From contig NZ_KI912613.1 of assembly GCF_000519325.1 (NCBI RefSeq), positions 604,835 to 668,834 of the forward strand: DNA of 64,000 bases, written 5' to 3'. The notes under the pieces are model-generated. The model was not told the origin of the DNA. It ran no database searches and saw only the letters and a list, made by a program, of their open reading frames with translations. Of this stretch, positions 7,116 to 16,900 are shown one piece after another; within the stretch, counting starts at the first letter, position 1; every line of letters begins with the position of its first letter. Source of the stretch: Patulibacter minatonensis DSM 18081 (lineage in GTDB: Bacteria > Actinomycetota > Thermoleophilia > Solirubrobacterales > Solirubrobacteraceae). The translations under genes and the position numbers were made by a program.

Positions 7116-9586
7116 TCAGCTCGCGGACGCGTCGTCGTCGAGGGCGTAGGACGCCGCGAAGCGCGCCGCGGGGACGATCCACTGCTTCCCCGCGTCGTCC
7201 TCGACGACCCAGTCGCCTGCCCGCGCGGTCTCGATGCCCTCCGTGGACACGACCTGCTCGCCGGCACGCGTGGCGCGCGCCGAGACGACCCCGGTGCGTC
7301 GATACGTCTCGCCCTGCACGTGCTCGTACGTCCGACGGAAGTCGGTGTCGGTGACGGACCACGCGTTGCCGTCGGCGTCGGACACCCGCCAGTCCCCCGG
7401 CTGCGCCGACATCTCGGCCCCGCTCTCGGTGCCCCACGCCCACGAGGCGTCGAGCCTGCGGGCGGCGACCGAGCCGCTGCGGCGGTAGCGCCTGCCGGAG
7501 TCCCTGCTGTGGGATTCGAAGGGGATGTAGCCCATGGCTTCGAGGTGCTTCAAGCAGTGCTCCAGACTCGCCACCGTGTAGGCGCGGTCCCGGTCCGGGA
7601 GGTCCTCCCACGGCACCAGGCCCGGGTGCCGCAACGTGCGGTTCGGCACCTCCCGGCGCGGTCCCGGTCGGAATCCACCGGCGAGATAGTACCGCCACCA
7701 CGACTCGTGCTCGAGGTGCGCAAGGTCTCGTACCTCGTCGCTCCCGAGGCGCGCCGGGACGCGGCTGCCCCGTGACGGCGGGAGCCACGTGCGACCCGCA
7801 CGCATCACGATCTGCAGGGCCACCGCCACCCGACGGCGGTTGCTCTCCCGATAGAACCGGGACAGGTCGTCCCACGGGAGCTGCCCGGGGCCCGGAGGGC
7901 CGTCGCCCGGCGACCGGGTGGCGACGTACTGCTCGTGGAGCCGGCGGGCGATCCGCTCCCACCCGTCCTCCGGCAGGACCTCGACGGTTCGCTCGCCCGT
8001 CCGGTGCGTGGCCACCAACGTGAGTCCGAAGGTCGTCACGTTCTCCAGCACGTTGCCCGCGGCGATCCCCTGGACACCGTCGTGCCACGCCAGGAACGGC
8101 ACGTTCGGGTACCGCAGCGCCAACCTGCTCGTCAGCTGCCCCTGGTCCTCCGACGGCTCCGTCGCCACGACCACCAGCGCCGGGAGCTCGGTGTCGAGCG
8201 CTGCAGCGACGGACGCGACCGCCGGGACCGCGGCGACCGGCGTCGGCCGTTCGCCCCCGTCGATCCGGTCGCCGTACCACTCCTGCCCGCGCACGTGATC
8301 GATGAGCAGCTCCTCCGCGTCGGGCGCGATGACCACGACCTCGAGGTCGGGCGGGGTCCCGTCCACCGCCTGCTCGCGACGGTGCTGGACCAACTCCTCG
8401 AGAACCGCGACCGCCATGGGCGTCGAGCCGAGCACCACGAGTCGCCGCGGGTCGTGCCCCAGGGCCTCGTCGACGACCTCCTGGGCCGTCACGCGGAAGA
8501 GCCCGACCGTGTCCGTCAGCAGCTCGTGGTCGTCGGCGATCTGCCTGCGCCGCCACGCCTCCGCGTGCCGCGGATCGTCGAACCGCGCGACGAGGCGTGG
8601 CGAGGCGGCGTCGGTCGCCAGGTCGCCGACGACCGAACGGACGTGGCCGGCGATCGTGAGGGTCTCGCTGGCCTCCGGAGTGAGGATGTACGCGGCGCAC
8701 AACCGATGCCGGTGCCCGAGGGGCCCGCGACCCACGAGCAGCCGCCGGATCTGCTCCGGGTCCGTCGGGTCGCCGTAGACGGCGCGGACGCCCCGCCTCC
8801 GGAGCTCGCCGACGAAGGGGTTGCCGCGGGTGGGCTCGAGCAGCACGACCGTGCTGCCGTCGAGGTCGTGGTGCGTGAGGATCTCGATGAACCGCCGCGT
8901 CAGGTCGTCGAGCCCGACGACCAGGACGACGGACCGCGCGAACCGCGCCCGCAGGCCGTCGCGCTGGGAGACCAGGGCCGTGAGGCCGACCGCTCCCAGG
9001 GAGAGGAACGTCGTCAGGATCGCGGTCAGTCGGGCGACCTGGAGGGCGAGCGGCTTCGTCGGGCCGCACACGTCCTCGGCGCTCCCGAGGAAGAGCGACA
9101 GCGTCCAGGTGACCGGGGCCCAGAACTGCGTCTGCCCACCGGTGCAGCTGACGTACGCCGGGACCGCGAGCACCACCGTCGTGACGACGAGGCTCGCCGC
9201 GACGAGGACCCCGAAGCCCGTCTCGGTCAGGCGACGCCACCTCCAGTAGAGCGCCGCCGCGACGATCGCCGCAGCGGCCATCACGAGCACCGTCTCCCAC
9301 GAGGCGGGCTCCGCCGCCCGGGACAGCCACCGGGGGAGGTCGTCGACGACGCCGGGGCACGGACCTCGAACACCAGCAGGACCAGCGCCAGCACCATCAC
9401 GGCGGAGGACACGACGATCCCCACGACCAGCGCGACGACCAACCACCGCGGGTCGTGCGCCTCCCGCACCAGCGGGCGCGCGAGCCTGCGGGCCCGGACC
9501 AGCCGCCACCACGGTGCACGGAGCACCCGCGGCGGCGTCGGGGTCCCGGCGGGAGGACGGTGCGCGCGGTCGGTCTGGCGGTGCAC
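7116..9586 (-). CDS. Membrane TrkA-N/RCK-RyR domain protein (frameshifted here)
   Basis: In order: four predicted transmembrane helices; a TrkA-N/RCK Rossmann domain (SVVLVVGLDDLTRRFIEIL with GxG-like loop and a second half near VVIAPDAEELL); a ryanodine-receptor RyR domain (LAHLEHESWWRYYLAGGF ... LRHPGLVPWEDLPDRDR ... MGYIPFE); and two C-terminal repeats of a PGDW-type module (QPGDWRVSDADGNAWSV and ARAGDWVVEDDAGKQWIV). The first helix is in one frame from GTG 9586 and everything after about 9355 is in another. A -1 shift around TTCGAGGTCCGTGCC joins them, i.e. one base is missing from the sequence or the gene is truly broken. There is no slippery heptamer. The TACGCT box (9769-9774) and palindrome (9798) lie upstream. 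Probable role: nucleotide- or ligand-gated ion channel or transport regulator. Confidence 0.72.
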
Positions 9587-9768
9587 GGAGGGCCGGCGTC
9601 AGCGGGCGTGGAAGCCGACGAGCCGCCGCGCGTCCACGTCGTCGGCCGGTGGCCGCCGGGGAACGCCCGGCCGGGAGTCCGCTCGGCCCGGTGGTGCGCC
9701 GAAGGAGACGGACGGAAGCGTCGAGGAGTGCATCAAGAGGGTCGGTCGCGGTCGCCGAGGAGCGAGTG

Positions 9769-9774
9769 AGCGTA
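9769..9774 (-). promoter_or_regulatory. -10 box for the RyR-domain gene
   Basis: TACGCT on the minus strand, preceded by CGAC. It lies 23 bases downstream of the palindrome at 9798-9813, nearly the same spacing as at the TIR-LRR promoter (22). It would give a leader of about 175 bases containing a possible 44-codon upstream frame starting at ATG 9733. Confidence 0.5.
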
Positions 9775-9797
9775 GTCGGAGGCACGCGGCGGGTCCA

Positions 9798-9813
9798 TCC
9801 GCCAGATGGCTGA
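9798..9813 (-). promoter_or_regulatory. Island palindrome upstream of the RyR gene
   Basis: On the plus strand TCCGCC-AGAT-GGCTGA, one mismatch from the consensus. It is preceded by AT as at the other copies and is 23 bases from the minus-strand TACGCT box, which supports a real site despite the mismatch. Confidence 0.6.
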
Positions 9814-9931
9814 GATGGCCCGCACGGCGCGGTCAGGACCGACGAGGCGGGACTCCTGCGCGACAGGCCCCGGAGACGACGCACGGACGGGTCGGGCACG
9901 ACGGGGGAGATCCCCCACGGACCGCCCCCGA

Positions 9932-9947
9932 TCCGCCGTGCGGCGGA
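9932..9947 (+). promoter_or_regulatory. Island palindrome upstream of the LuxR-type gene
   Basis: Perfect TCCGCC-GTGC-GGCGGA in the divergent region between the RyR gene and the LuxR-type HTH gene. Twenty-two bases downstream is ATGGGT (9970-9975), a poor -10 match that would suit an activator-dependent promoter. If the HTH protein binds here, it regulates its own gene. Confidence 0.7.
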
Positions 9948-10017
9948 GGCGCAGGATCCGGTTCGGCCGATGGGTCCGGGAGCCCGGACCGAGGCCACGA
10001 CCAGGAGCCATGACCGC

Positions 10018-10377
10018 ATGACCGCCCCCACCCCCGACCCCGACCACCGCGACGGCGCCCGGGCGCTGACTGCCCGTGAGCGCGAGATCCTGCTCCACGT
10101 CGTCGCGGGCAAGTCCAACCGCGAGATCGCCGGCGAGCTGTGGCTCTCGGCCCGGACCGTGCAGACGCACCTCAAGAACGCCTCCCGGAAGCTCGGCGTC
10201 CCGAACCGGACGTGCCTCGCCGTCGCGGCGCTCAGGCACGGCATCGTCCCGCTGCACCCGTCCGGGCCCGACGGGACCGACGACCGGCGGGACGACGGCC
10301 CCGGACCCCGCCGCCGCGCGACGCGACCGTTCCCCCGCCGTGATGCCCGGCACCATCGCGTGGTGACGCTCCGGTGA
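10018..10377 (+). CDS. Stand-alone LuxR/GerE-type HTH regulator
   Basis: A 119-residue protein whose only recognisable domain is a LuxR-type HTH (about residues 17-75): ALTAREREILLHVVAGKSNR, EIAGELWLSARTVQTHLKNA, SRKLGVPNRTCLAVAAL. There is no receiver, PAS or TPR domain; the C-terminal third is Arg/Asp/Pro-rich and disordered-looking. The start at ATG 10018 is preceded by AGGAG (10003-10007). It lies upstream of a kinase-like protein and a receiver protein that lacks an HTH, so it may be the detached output domain of that pathway. The palindrome at 9932 and its copies are candidate binding sites. Confidence 0.78.
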   Translation: MTAPTPDPDHRDGARALTAREREILLHVVAGKSNREIAGELWLSARTVQTHLKNASRKLGVPNRTCLAVAALRHGIVPLHPSGPDGTDDRRDDGPGPRRRATRPFPRRDARHHRVVTLR

Positions 10378-10444
10378 CGGACCCCACCCGGCCACGGGAC
10401 CGCGGTTCGCGAAGCGTCGCGATCGCCGGTCGGGCGCCGGAACG

Positions 10445-10450
10445 TAGTCT
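10445..10450 (+). promoter_or_regulatory. Leaderless -10 box for the kinase-like gene
   Basis: TAGTCT followed by eight bases and GTG 10459. It suggests the kinase-receiver pair has its own promoter in addition to read-through from the HTH gene. Confidence 0.55.
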
Positions 10451-10458
10451 TGCGGCAC

Positions 10459-12816
10459 GTGGACCACACCCCGATCACCCTGGCACCCGCCCGCTGGGTC
10501 GCCGGCACGCACCCGGACGCCCTCGGCGTGTACGCCGGGGCGGGACGCGCGGTCGCGGTCGCGGGAGCGCAAGGCCTCTGGATGGCGGTGGCCGAGACCA
10601 CCCTGGGCCCACGGGACCGCATCGTCGGTGTTCTCGGGTCGGCGGCCACGATCGCCGTCGGCGCCGCGGGGACCCGGCGCCCGGACGTCCTCGCCGACGC
10701 CGTGCGCGGCCCGCTCCCGGCGCCGGTGCTCCCCGGCCTCGCGATCGCGGCGGTGGCGGCCAGTCGACCCGAACGCAGCCCGCTCCTGATCCCCTCGATC
10801 GTGCTGACCGCGCTGGGGACCGGCAACACGGGCGAGCGGGGTGGGCTCGTGGTCGGGGCGGGTACCGCCGTGGCCTACCTCGGGGCGGTCGGCGTCGGCG
10901 CGCGCGCGTGGCGCCACCCCGACCGGCACCTCTGGTGGAACGCCGGGACCGCCTCCGCGTTCGTGGTCGCGGGGCTCGTGGGTTCGACCGTGGGCGACAT
11001 CGCCCTCGGGGCCCGTGCGCTCGAGCGCCTGCACGGCCGACGTGCGTCCGCGGGGATCGCCGCCCCGCTCGCCGACCTCGTGACCCGGGCCGCGGCGATC
11101 GCGTCGGAGGTCGACGACCTGCTCGCCGCGATGGACCGCCCCCGGGATGTCGAGGAGGTGGGCGACGACGACACGCTGCGGCAGGCCGTCCGCGAGAGCC
11201 GGCGCCTCGCGATCCACCATCGCCTCAGCCCGCTCCTGGTCGCCGCCGCGCACGACCGTCCGCTCGCCCTCTCGGAGACCGTCGGCACGATGGTCGCCGC
11301 GTACCGGGCGGCCTGGGCGGAGAAGGACGTCCGGGTGACCGTCAGGGATCGCTCCGGCGACGGGGCGGCGGTCTCGGCTGCCGCGACGGCCGCCCTCATC
11401 CATGTCCTGAAGGTCGCCCTCGACAACTGCGCGGCGCACGAGGTGTCGCCGCTCGCCGACGTGCGCGTGCGGATCGACGGGACCGCCGAAGCGCTGGTGG
11501 TGACGGTCGAGGACGACGCCGGCGGTGCCGTCCCGGCCAGGGCGACGTGGGGCACGGGGCTGACCGAGTCCGCAGCGCTGCTCGACGCGGTGGGCGGGGG
11601 GCTCGAGCTGGAACGCGGCCGCGCAGGCGTCCGCGTCGTCGCCACGGTCCCGCGACGCGACGGGACTCCGGCGGGCCGCCCGCTGCCGCGGGGCGTCGTC
11701 GACCGGATGGACACCGACCTCGCGATGATCGCCCGACAGCTGCGTCGCGCGAACGTCCTCATGGGCGCGACGGGTCTCCTGACGGGACGGGACCGGCAGG
11801 AGCGTCGGGCGTGCCTCGTGCTGTTCCTCGCCGGGGCGGCGTTCGACGGCGTCCGCGGCCCGGCCCCGGGACGCTCGCGCGACGCGCCCGCGCTGCACGG
11901 GACGCTCGTGGCGCTCGCCGGCCTCTGGCCCGCGGACGGTCGTCCGCCGTCGGGGACGATGGGCGCGGCACTGTTCCTCGACGGGTTCCTCAACGGCTCA
12001 CGCGTCCTCGGCCCGACGGGTGCGGCGGCCGGCGCCCTCGTCGCGTCCGCCCGTCGGGTCCGCGGATCCGTCGACCGCGGCAGGAGGGCGGAGAACGTCG
12101 TGTTCCCGCCGCTCTGCGCGGCGATCGGCCTGGCGGCCGGCCGCGGCCGGCGGGCGTTGCAGGTCGCCGAGGCCCGCGTCCAGTCCGGCCGGGCACGGTC
12201 GCGCCTGGTGGAGCAGATCGCCTACACGGCCCGCCTGCACCACAACATCATCAAGCCGCTCCTCGCCGCCCCCGCCTGGTGGGACGTCGTCGACGGCGAC
12301 GCCGAGCAGCGACTCGTGCGGCTCTCCGCCGACCTGAGCTCCGTGCTGCGCGAGCTCCGTGCCCGCGTGGTCGCTGCGGATCCCTTGGCCGAGTTGCGCG
12401 ACCATCTCGCGGCCGTCCTCGCGCCGGCCGAGATCATCGTCGAGGGCGACCGTCCCGATCGTGCCGGTCCCGGCCCGCGCAGGAGCGACGACGTGGTGCT
12501 CGAACGGGCACGGCAGAGCCTGGCGCTCACGACCGCGGCGGAGGAGATCGCGGACGAGATCCTGGCGATCCACGCTCCCGGGCCGCTCGGCATCTGGCGT
12601 CTGACCCGCGTTCGGTTGCTCCTGCGCCGTGACGCTGCGGATCCGGGCCGCACGACGATCGAGGTGCGGACCGAGCCGCGACGCCCGGGGGCGCGGCGAT
12701 GGGAGAATCGGACCCGGCTCGCGGCGGCGCTCGACCGGGTCGGCGGTCGCGCCGGCCCGACCGTGTGCGACGGCGGCTTCACCCTGTCCGTCCCCTCCGA
12801 CGTCCTGACCCCGTGA
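10459..12816 (+). CDS. Tandem-fused membrane histidine-kinase-like sensor
   Basis: A 785-residue protein made of two similar halves. Half 1 (about 1-405): several hydrophobic segments, a dimerisation-like helix with IHHRLSPLL (about residue 250) and an HATPase domain with an N-box (LIHVLKVALDNCAAHE), G1 box (VEDDAGG) and G2 box (WGTGLTESAALLDAVGGGLE). Half 2 (about 410-785): more hydrophobic segments, then TARLHHNIIKPLLAAP with a good candidate phospho-accepting His (about 593), but its ATPase part lacks N- and G-boxes and looks degenerate. Half 1 may therefore phosphorylate half 2 or the receiver partner. It starts at GTG 10459 behind a leaderless box and overlaps the receiver gene by four bases (GTGA). 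Confidence 0.7.
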   Translation: MDHTPITLAPARWVAGTHPDALGVYAGAGRAVAVAGAQGLWMAVAETTLGPRDRIVGVLGSAATIAVGAAGTRRPDVLADAVRGPLPAPVLPGLAIAAVAASRPERSPLLIPSIVLTALGTGNTGERGGLVVGAGTAVAYLGAVGVGARAWRHPDRHLWWNAGTASAFVVAGLVGSTVGDIALGARALERLHGRRASAGIAAPLADLVTRAAAIASEVDDLLAAMDRPRDVEEVGDDDTLRQAVRESRRLAIHHRLSPLLVAAAHDRPLALSETVGTMVAAYRAAWAEKDVRVTVRDRSGDGAAVSAAATAALIHVLKVALDNCAAHEVSPLADVRVRIDGTAEALVVTVEDDAGGAVPARATWGTGLTESAALLDAVGGGLELERGRAGVRVVATVPRRDGTPAGRPLPRGVVDRMDTDLAMIARQLRRANVLMGATGLLTGRDRQERRACLVLFLAGAAFDGVRGPAPGRSRDAPALHGTLVALAGLWPADGRPPSGTMGAALFLDGFLNGSRVLGPTGAAAGALVASARRVRGSVDRGRRAENVVFPPLCAAIGLAAGRGRRALQVAEARVQSGRARSRLVEQIAYTARLHHNIIKPLLAAPAWWDVVDGDAEQRLVRLSADLSSVLRELRARVVAADPLAELRDHLAAVLAPAEIIVEGDRPDRAGPGPRRSDDVVLERARQSLALTTAAEEIADEILAIHAPGPLGIWRLTRVRLLLRRDAADPGRTTIEVRTEPRRPGARRWENRTRLAAALDRVGGRAGPTVCDGGFTLSVPSDVLTP

Positions 12817-13910
12817 CGATCCCGCACCCGCCGATCACGTTGTTCTCCTTCGACGAGGACCGTGGCGACCACGCCGGGGCACGAGCCCTGCTCGAGCGCC
12901 GTCTCGGATGCACCCCGGACCACGGGTTCGCGGTCCTGTCGCACTCCAACCGCATCCGGTTGTTCGACGCGATCGCCGCGCAGGCGACGCCCGCGGTCGC
13001 GCTCGTCGACCTGCAGGCGGAGGACCGCCTCGACAACGAGTACTCGGGGCATCGCGTCATCGAGATCGTGCGGCGCCATCCCGAGCTGCACGCGTCGTGT
13101 CGGCCCGTCGCGTTCACCGCGTTCGCCTATCCGGGGGTCGTCGAACTGACCCGGCGCCACGGCGCCTACGGGGTGATCAGCAAGCAGTGGGCGCAGACCC
13201 GGGACGTCGACCCCGGTGCCGTCCGGGAGTGGCTGCGTGCGATCGCCGGCGCGCCGCCCGTCCCGATCGAGGAGACCGACGGGTTCCGGACGCTCGGACC
13301 CCGGCTCGAGGCCGGCACGGAGGGCGAGGACGAGGTCGTCGCCTGGTTCTTCCGGGACCGGCCGTCGATCGTGGAGCAGCCGTTCTTCTGGGACGTCGTC
13401 CGGTACCTCGCAGACGACCTCGACCGCCGGTCGATCGCCCGGTGGGTGCACGCCGACCACCCTGGCGTCAGCGAGCAGGCCGTGGAGCGGCACCTCGAGC
13501 GGATGGGCGACGCCGTGGATCCCCGGTACCGGACCCAGGGACTCCGCCTGGAGGAGTTGGCGCGAGACCTGATCGCCGAGCTCCCCCACCGCCGCGCGGC
13601 GCCGACCAACGAGGTCCTCCTCCGCACCCTGCACCGGCTGCAGGAGCTGGGGACGATGACGACCGACTACCGCGTGGTCGCCGCGGGCCGGATCGACGAG
13701 GAGGCCCTGTCGGTCACCCGGCGCGTCCAGCGCGCCCTCGAGCAGGTCCGCATCCAGGGCGGTCAGCACGCCCACCACGCCGCGCTGCTCGACGTGCTCC
13801 GCCGGCTGGAGCCGGACAGCGGCGGCCGGGTCCTCCACGCGCCGCTGATCCGCGGGGTCCACGGCGTGGTGGACACCTGGAACGCGTTCCAACCGGGCGA
13901 GCTGGACTGA
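12813..13910 (+). CDS. Response-regulator receiver protein with non-DNA-binding output
   Basis: 365 residues. The N-terminal ~125 form a receiver-like domain: acidic pocket SFDEDR, phospho-acceptor Asp66 in VALVDLQ, Thr102 in AFTAFAYPG and Lys124 in YGVISK. The strand-3 loop holds a small insertion (AEDRLDNEYSGHRV). The remaining 240 residues are helical, with no recognised output domain; SRSIARWVH-type and SEQAVERHLERM helices hint at a protein-interaction or divergent HTH fold. It is translationally coupled to the kinase-like gene. With a separate HTH-only protein upstream, the output may be by protein contact rather than direct DNA binding. Confidence 0.7.
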   Translation: MTIPHPPITLFSFDEDRGDHAGARALLERRLGCTPDHGFAVLSHSNRIRLFDAIAAQATPAVALVDLQAEDRLDNEYSGHRVIEIVRRHPELHASCRPVAFTAFAYPGVVELTRRHGAYGVISKQWAQTRDVDPGAVREWLRAIAGAPPVPIEETDGFRTLGPRLEAGTEGEDEVVAWFFRDRPSIVEQPFFWDVVRYLADDLDRRSIARWVHADHPGVSEQAVERHLERMGDAVDPRYRTQGLRLEELARDLIAELPHRRAAPTNEVLLRTLHRLQELGTMTTDYRVVAAGRIDEEALSVTRRVQRALEQVRIQGGQHAHHAALLDVLRRLEPDSGGRVLHAPLIRGVHGVVDTWNAFQPGELD

Positions 13911-13956
13911 GGCGGACGAGCGCGGCCCGTCGCCGTCACCGCCACGGCTCCGTGTC

Positions 13957-16900
13957 TCAGCCACCACCCATCGCGGTGCGCGCAGCGCGCACCCACGCGC
14001 GCCTGCGCGTCGCCGCCGTGTCCTCTCGGCCGGGCGCCTCCGCTCCGTCGCAGGCCTGCAGCTCCTCCAGGAGGGACAGCGCACGAGGACGATCCTCCGT
14101 CGTCACGGCGTGCACCGCCGCCTCGCTCAGACCCCGGGCCAGGTACGCCGACCGTGCATGGCCGTCGGGCAGCAGGTCGTCGGCGGCGACCCGCGCCGCG
14201 CGCAGCATGTGCTCGTAGGCGGTCGCCGCCGCCGAGCCCTGACCGACGCGACCCAGGGCCCGTGCGTGCAAGGAGTGCGCCCGCGCCGCCCGGTGCGCCG
14301 ACGATCCCGAGGGCACGTCCTCCGCGGCCACGGCGTCCGCCAGCTGCGCCGACTCGGCGAGGTCGGGGATGGCCTCGTCGTCCCGTCCCGCGACGAGGAG
14401 CTGTCGGCCGGACCACTCGACCGCGTCCTGCAGCGCCGCGAGAGCCTCGGACGACCCCGGGGCCCGCGCGACCCCGCCGCGGCGGATCGCGACGATCGCG
14501 GACCCCGCGGCGCGCCAGCGTCCGGGGACGTCGATCGAGCGCTCGAGGTGCTCGACCACGCGGTCGACCGCCCCGGGTCCGTGACCGGCGAGTGCGTCCA
14601 CCAGGGCTTCGAGGCAGCGCCGTGACGCCTCGGCCTGGTCGGGGTCAGCCTCCCGGAGCACCTCGGTGCCCTGCGCGGCCGCCGCCAGCCAGCTCGAGAC
14701 CTCGTCGACCGGGCCGGCACCGAGCGCCAAGGGCTCGATCGTCGCCATCGCCTCGGCGTGCAGATCCGATCGCCCCCCGCCGTCCGCGATCAGCGCCGTC
14801 TCGGCCAGCGCCCACATGATCGTCGTGCGGTGGATCGCGGGGTCGTCGTCCGCACGCAGCTCGTCCACGACGAGCCCCAGCACCTCGACGGCGAGCTCGG
14901 GGTGTCCGTCGCGGGCCGCTTCCACCGCCAGCGATCGCAACGTCTCGACCCGCGCCGCGATGCTCTCGGCGAACGGCGTGCCCGCGTGGCGGCAGAGACG
15001 GACGAGGGAGACGAGCTCGGGGTGCAGCTCCCGGATCGTCCGCGCGTCCCGCTCCCCGATCGCGATCCGCAGTCGGCGCACCGCGGCCCGCACGAACGCG
15101 CCTCGGACCTCCCGGAGCGTGTCGGCCTCGGTGAACGCGAGGTTCTCGATGTCGAGCCGGGTGCGGCTCCGGCGGCGGAACGCGAGTCCCTGGCGGTGCC
15201 GGCGTCCCTCCGGCCAGACGGCGAACACCTCGCGGGCGGTGGTGAGGGATCGCTCCAGCAGGGGGATCGACGTCCGATGCCGCCACCCGTCGAGCGCGCA
15301 CCCGACGAGGACGTCGAGTGCGCGGAGCTGCAGCACCTGTCGCCGGTGATCGGGTTCGTCCGGCAGCTGGTCCGCGGCCCGGAGCGCTTCGGAGGCGGCG
15401 ACGAGCGCCTCCGCGTCGCCGCCGAGCGCGTGGAGGGCCTCCGCGATCAGCACGAGTCCGTCCGCGAGGTCTTGGACGGGCGCCGGGTACCTCGTGCCCT
15501 CAGCGACGCTCCACAGCCGCTTGCCGATCTCCTCGATCTCCTGACGGGCGCGGGCACGAGCGTCCGGACCGTCCGCCTCGCGGAGGACGAAGATGCGGCT
15601 GCGCGGGTCGTCCAGGGTCGACGCGAGAGCCGTCCGCTCGCCCTGGTCGAGCCCCGGCGCGGAGAGTGCGAGGTCGGCGACGAACTCGCGGACGGGGGTG
15701 TGCGTCATCCCGGGTGACATGACGTGCGGGTTCATCGACCCGCCGGACCGCGGAGGCTCGTCGGTGACGGCCGCGGACAGCACGTCGATCGCGGTCCGGT
15801 CCGGGCGCTGTGCGGCGATCGCCTCGGCGGCCACGCGGAGGGCCCCGTCACGGGCGCGCGCCCCGCGGTGCAGGCGCTCACAGCACGCCGCCACGGCGTC
15901 GACCGTCGGCCGGGTCGCGTGGAGCAGGTGCGTGAGCAGCTCCAGGTCGTCGATCGGGTCCTCGGTCTGCGCACGGTTGAGGTGGGAGACGATCGCCACC
16001 CGGGCTTCGGGGATCACGTCCCGGACCGAGCGCTCCGCCGCCAGACGGCCTGCCTCGTTCCGGAAGGTGAGCCGGGTTCCCCCGACACCCGTCGTCAGAA
16101 GTCCGTCCAGCGAGCGGACGACACCGGCGACGACCAGGTCCGAGCTCTCGCAGATGGTCACGAGGTCGGCGCGGCGAAGTCCGAAGGGCGACGCGACGAG
16201 GAGGCCGAGGACCTTCCGCACCGCGGTGGTTCCGTAGCGGACACCCGTGCGCTCGACGACGCGCGAAACGAGCGACCCGAGATCGTGGGGGAACGATGCG
16301 GCGGTCCGTCGGAGCAGGAGCTCGGGTCCGTCGTCGCCATCGGTCTCGGACTGCCGGAACTCGTCCTCACCGAACGCCCGGAGATCGTCGACGGCGACGC
16401 GCAGCCAGAGCGGCCACCGCGGGTGCGCACCCAACGCGCCGGCGACGGCCGGGGAGATCGCCCGGTGCTGCGCCGCGGCGATCCCCCGTGCCGCATCGGC
16501 GGCCTGCTCCTCCCCCAGCGGATCGAGATGGATCCGTGCGAGGCCGCGCGCCGCCAGGAGCCGGCCATCGGCGCTCTCGGTCGTCGTCACGATCGCCGGG
16601 ACCCCCAGGTCGCGCAGGAGGTCGAGTCGCGCACGGGCCCCGCTCGGGTCCATCCGGTCGAGTCCGTCGATCGCGACGACGAGCCCGGGGTGCCGGGCGG
16701 CTTCGGCGTACCACGCCTCCACCAGCTCCTCGCCCCCGATGGCGGACGGCCGCTGGATGGCGCCCGACGACTCCAGCAGCGACAGCATCCCGCGTTCCCT
16801 CCGCGTGAGCTCGGGGAACACCGGAGGCTCCCCGCCACATCGTCGGATCAGCCGGCGCACGATGCCGTCGTGATCACGGACCTGCGGCAGCGCGCCCACG

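Noticed and set aside
9300..9400. Programmed -1 frameshift in the RyR gene
   Set aside because: No slippery heptamer or downstream pseudoknot is visible; a missing base is more likely.
9602..9733. 44-codon upstream ORF before the RyR gene
   Set aside because: It could equally be chance; the frame lacks a ribosome-binding site and no homology is recognised, so it is only mentioned in the RyR promoter entry.
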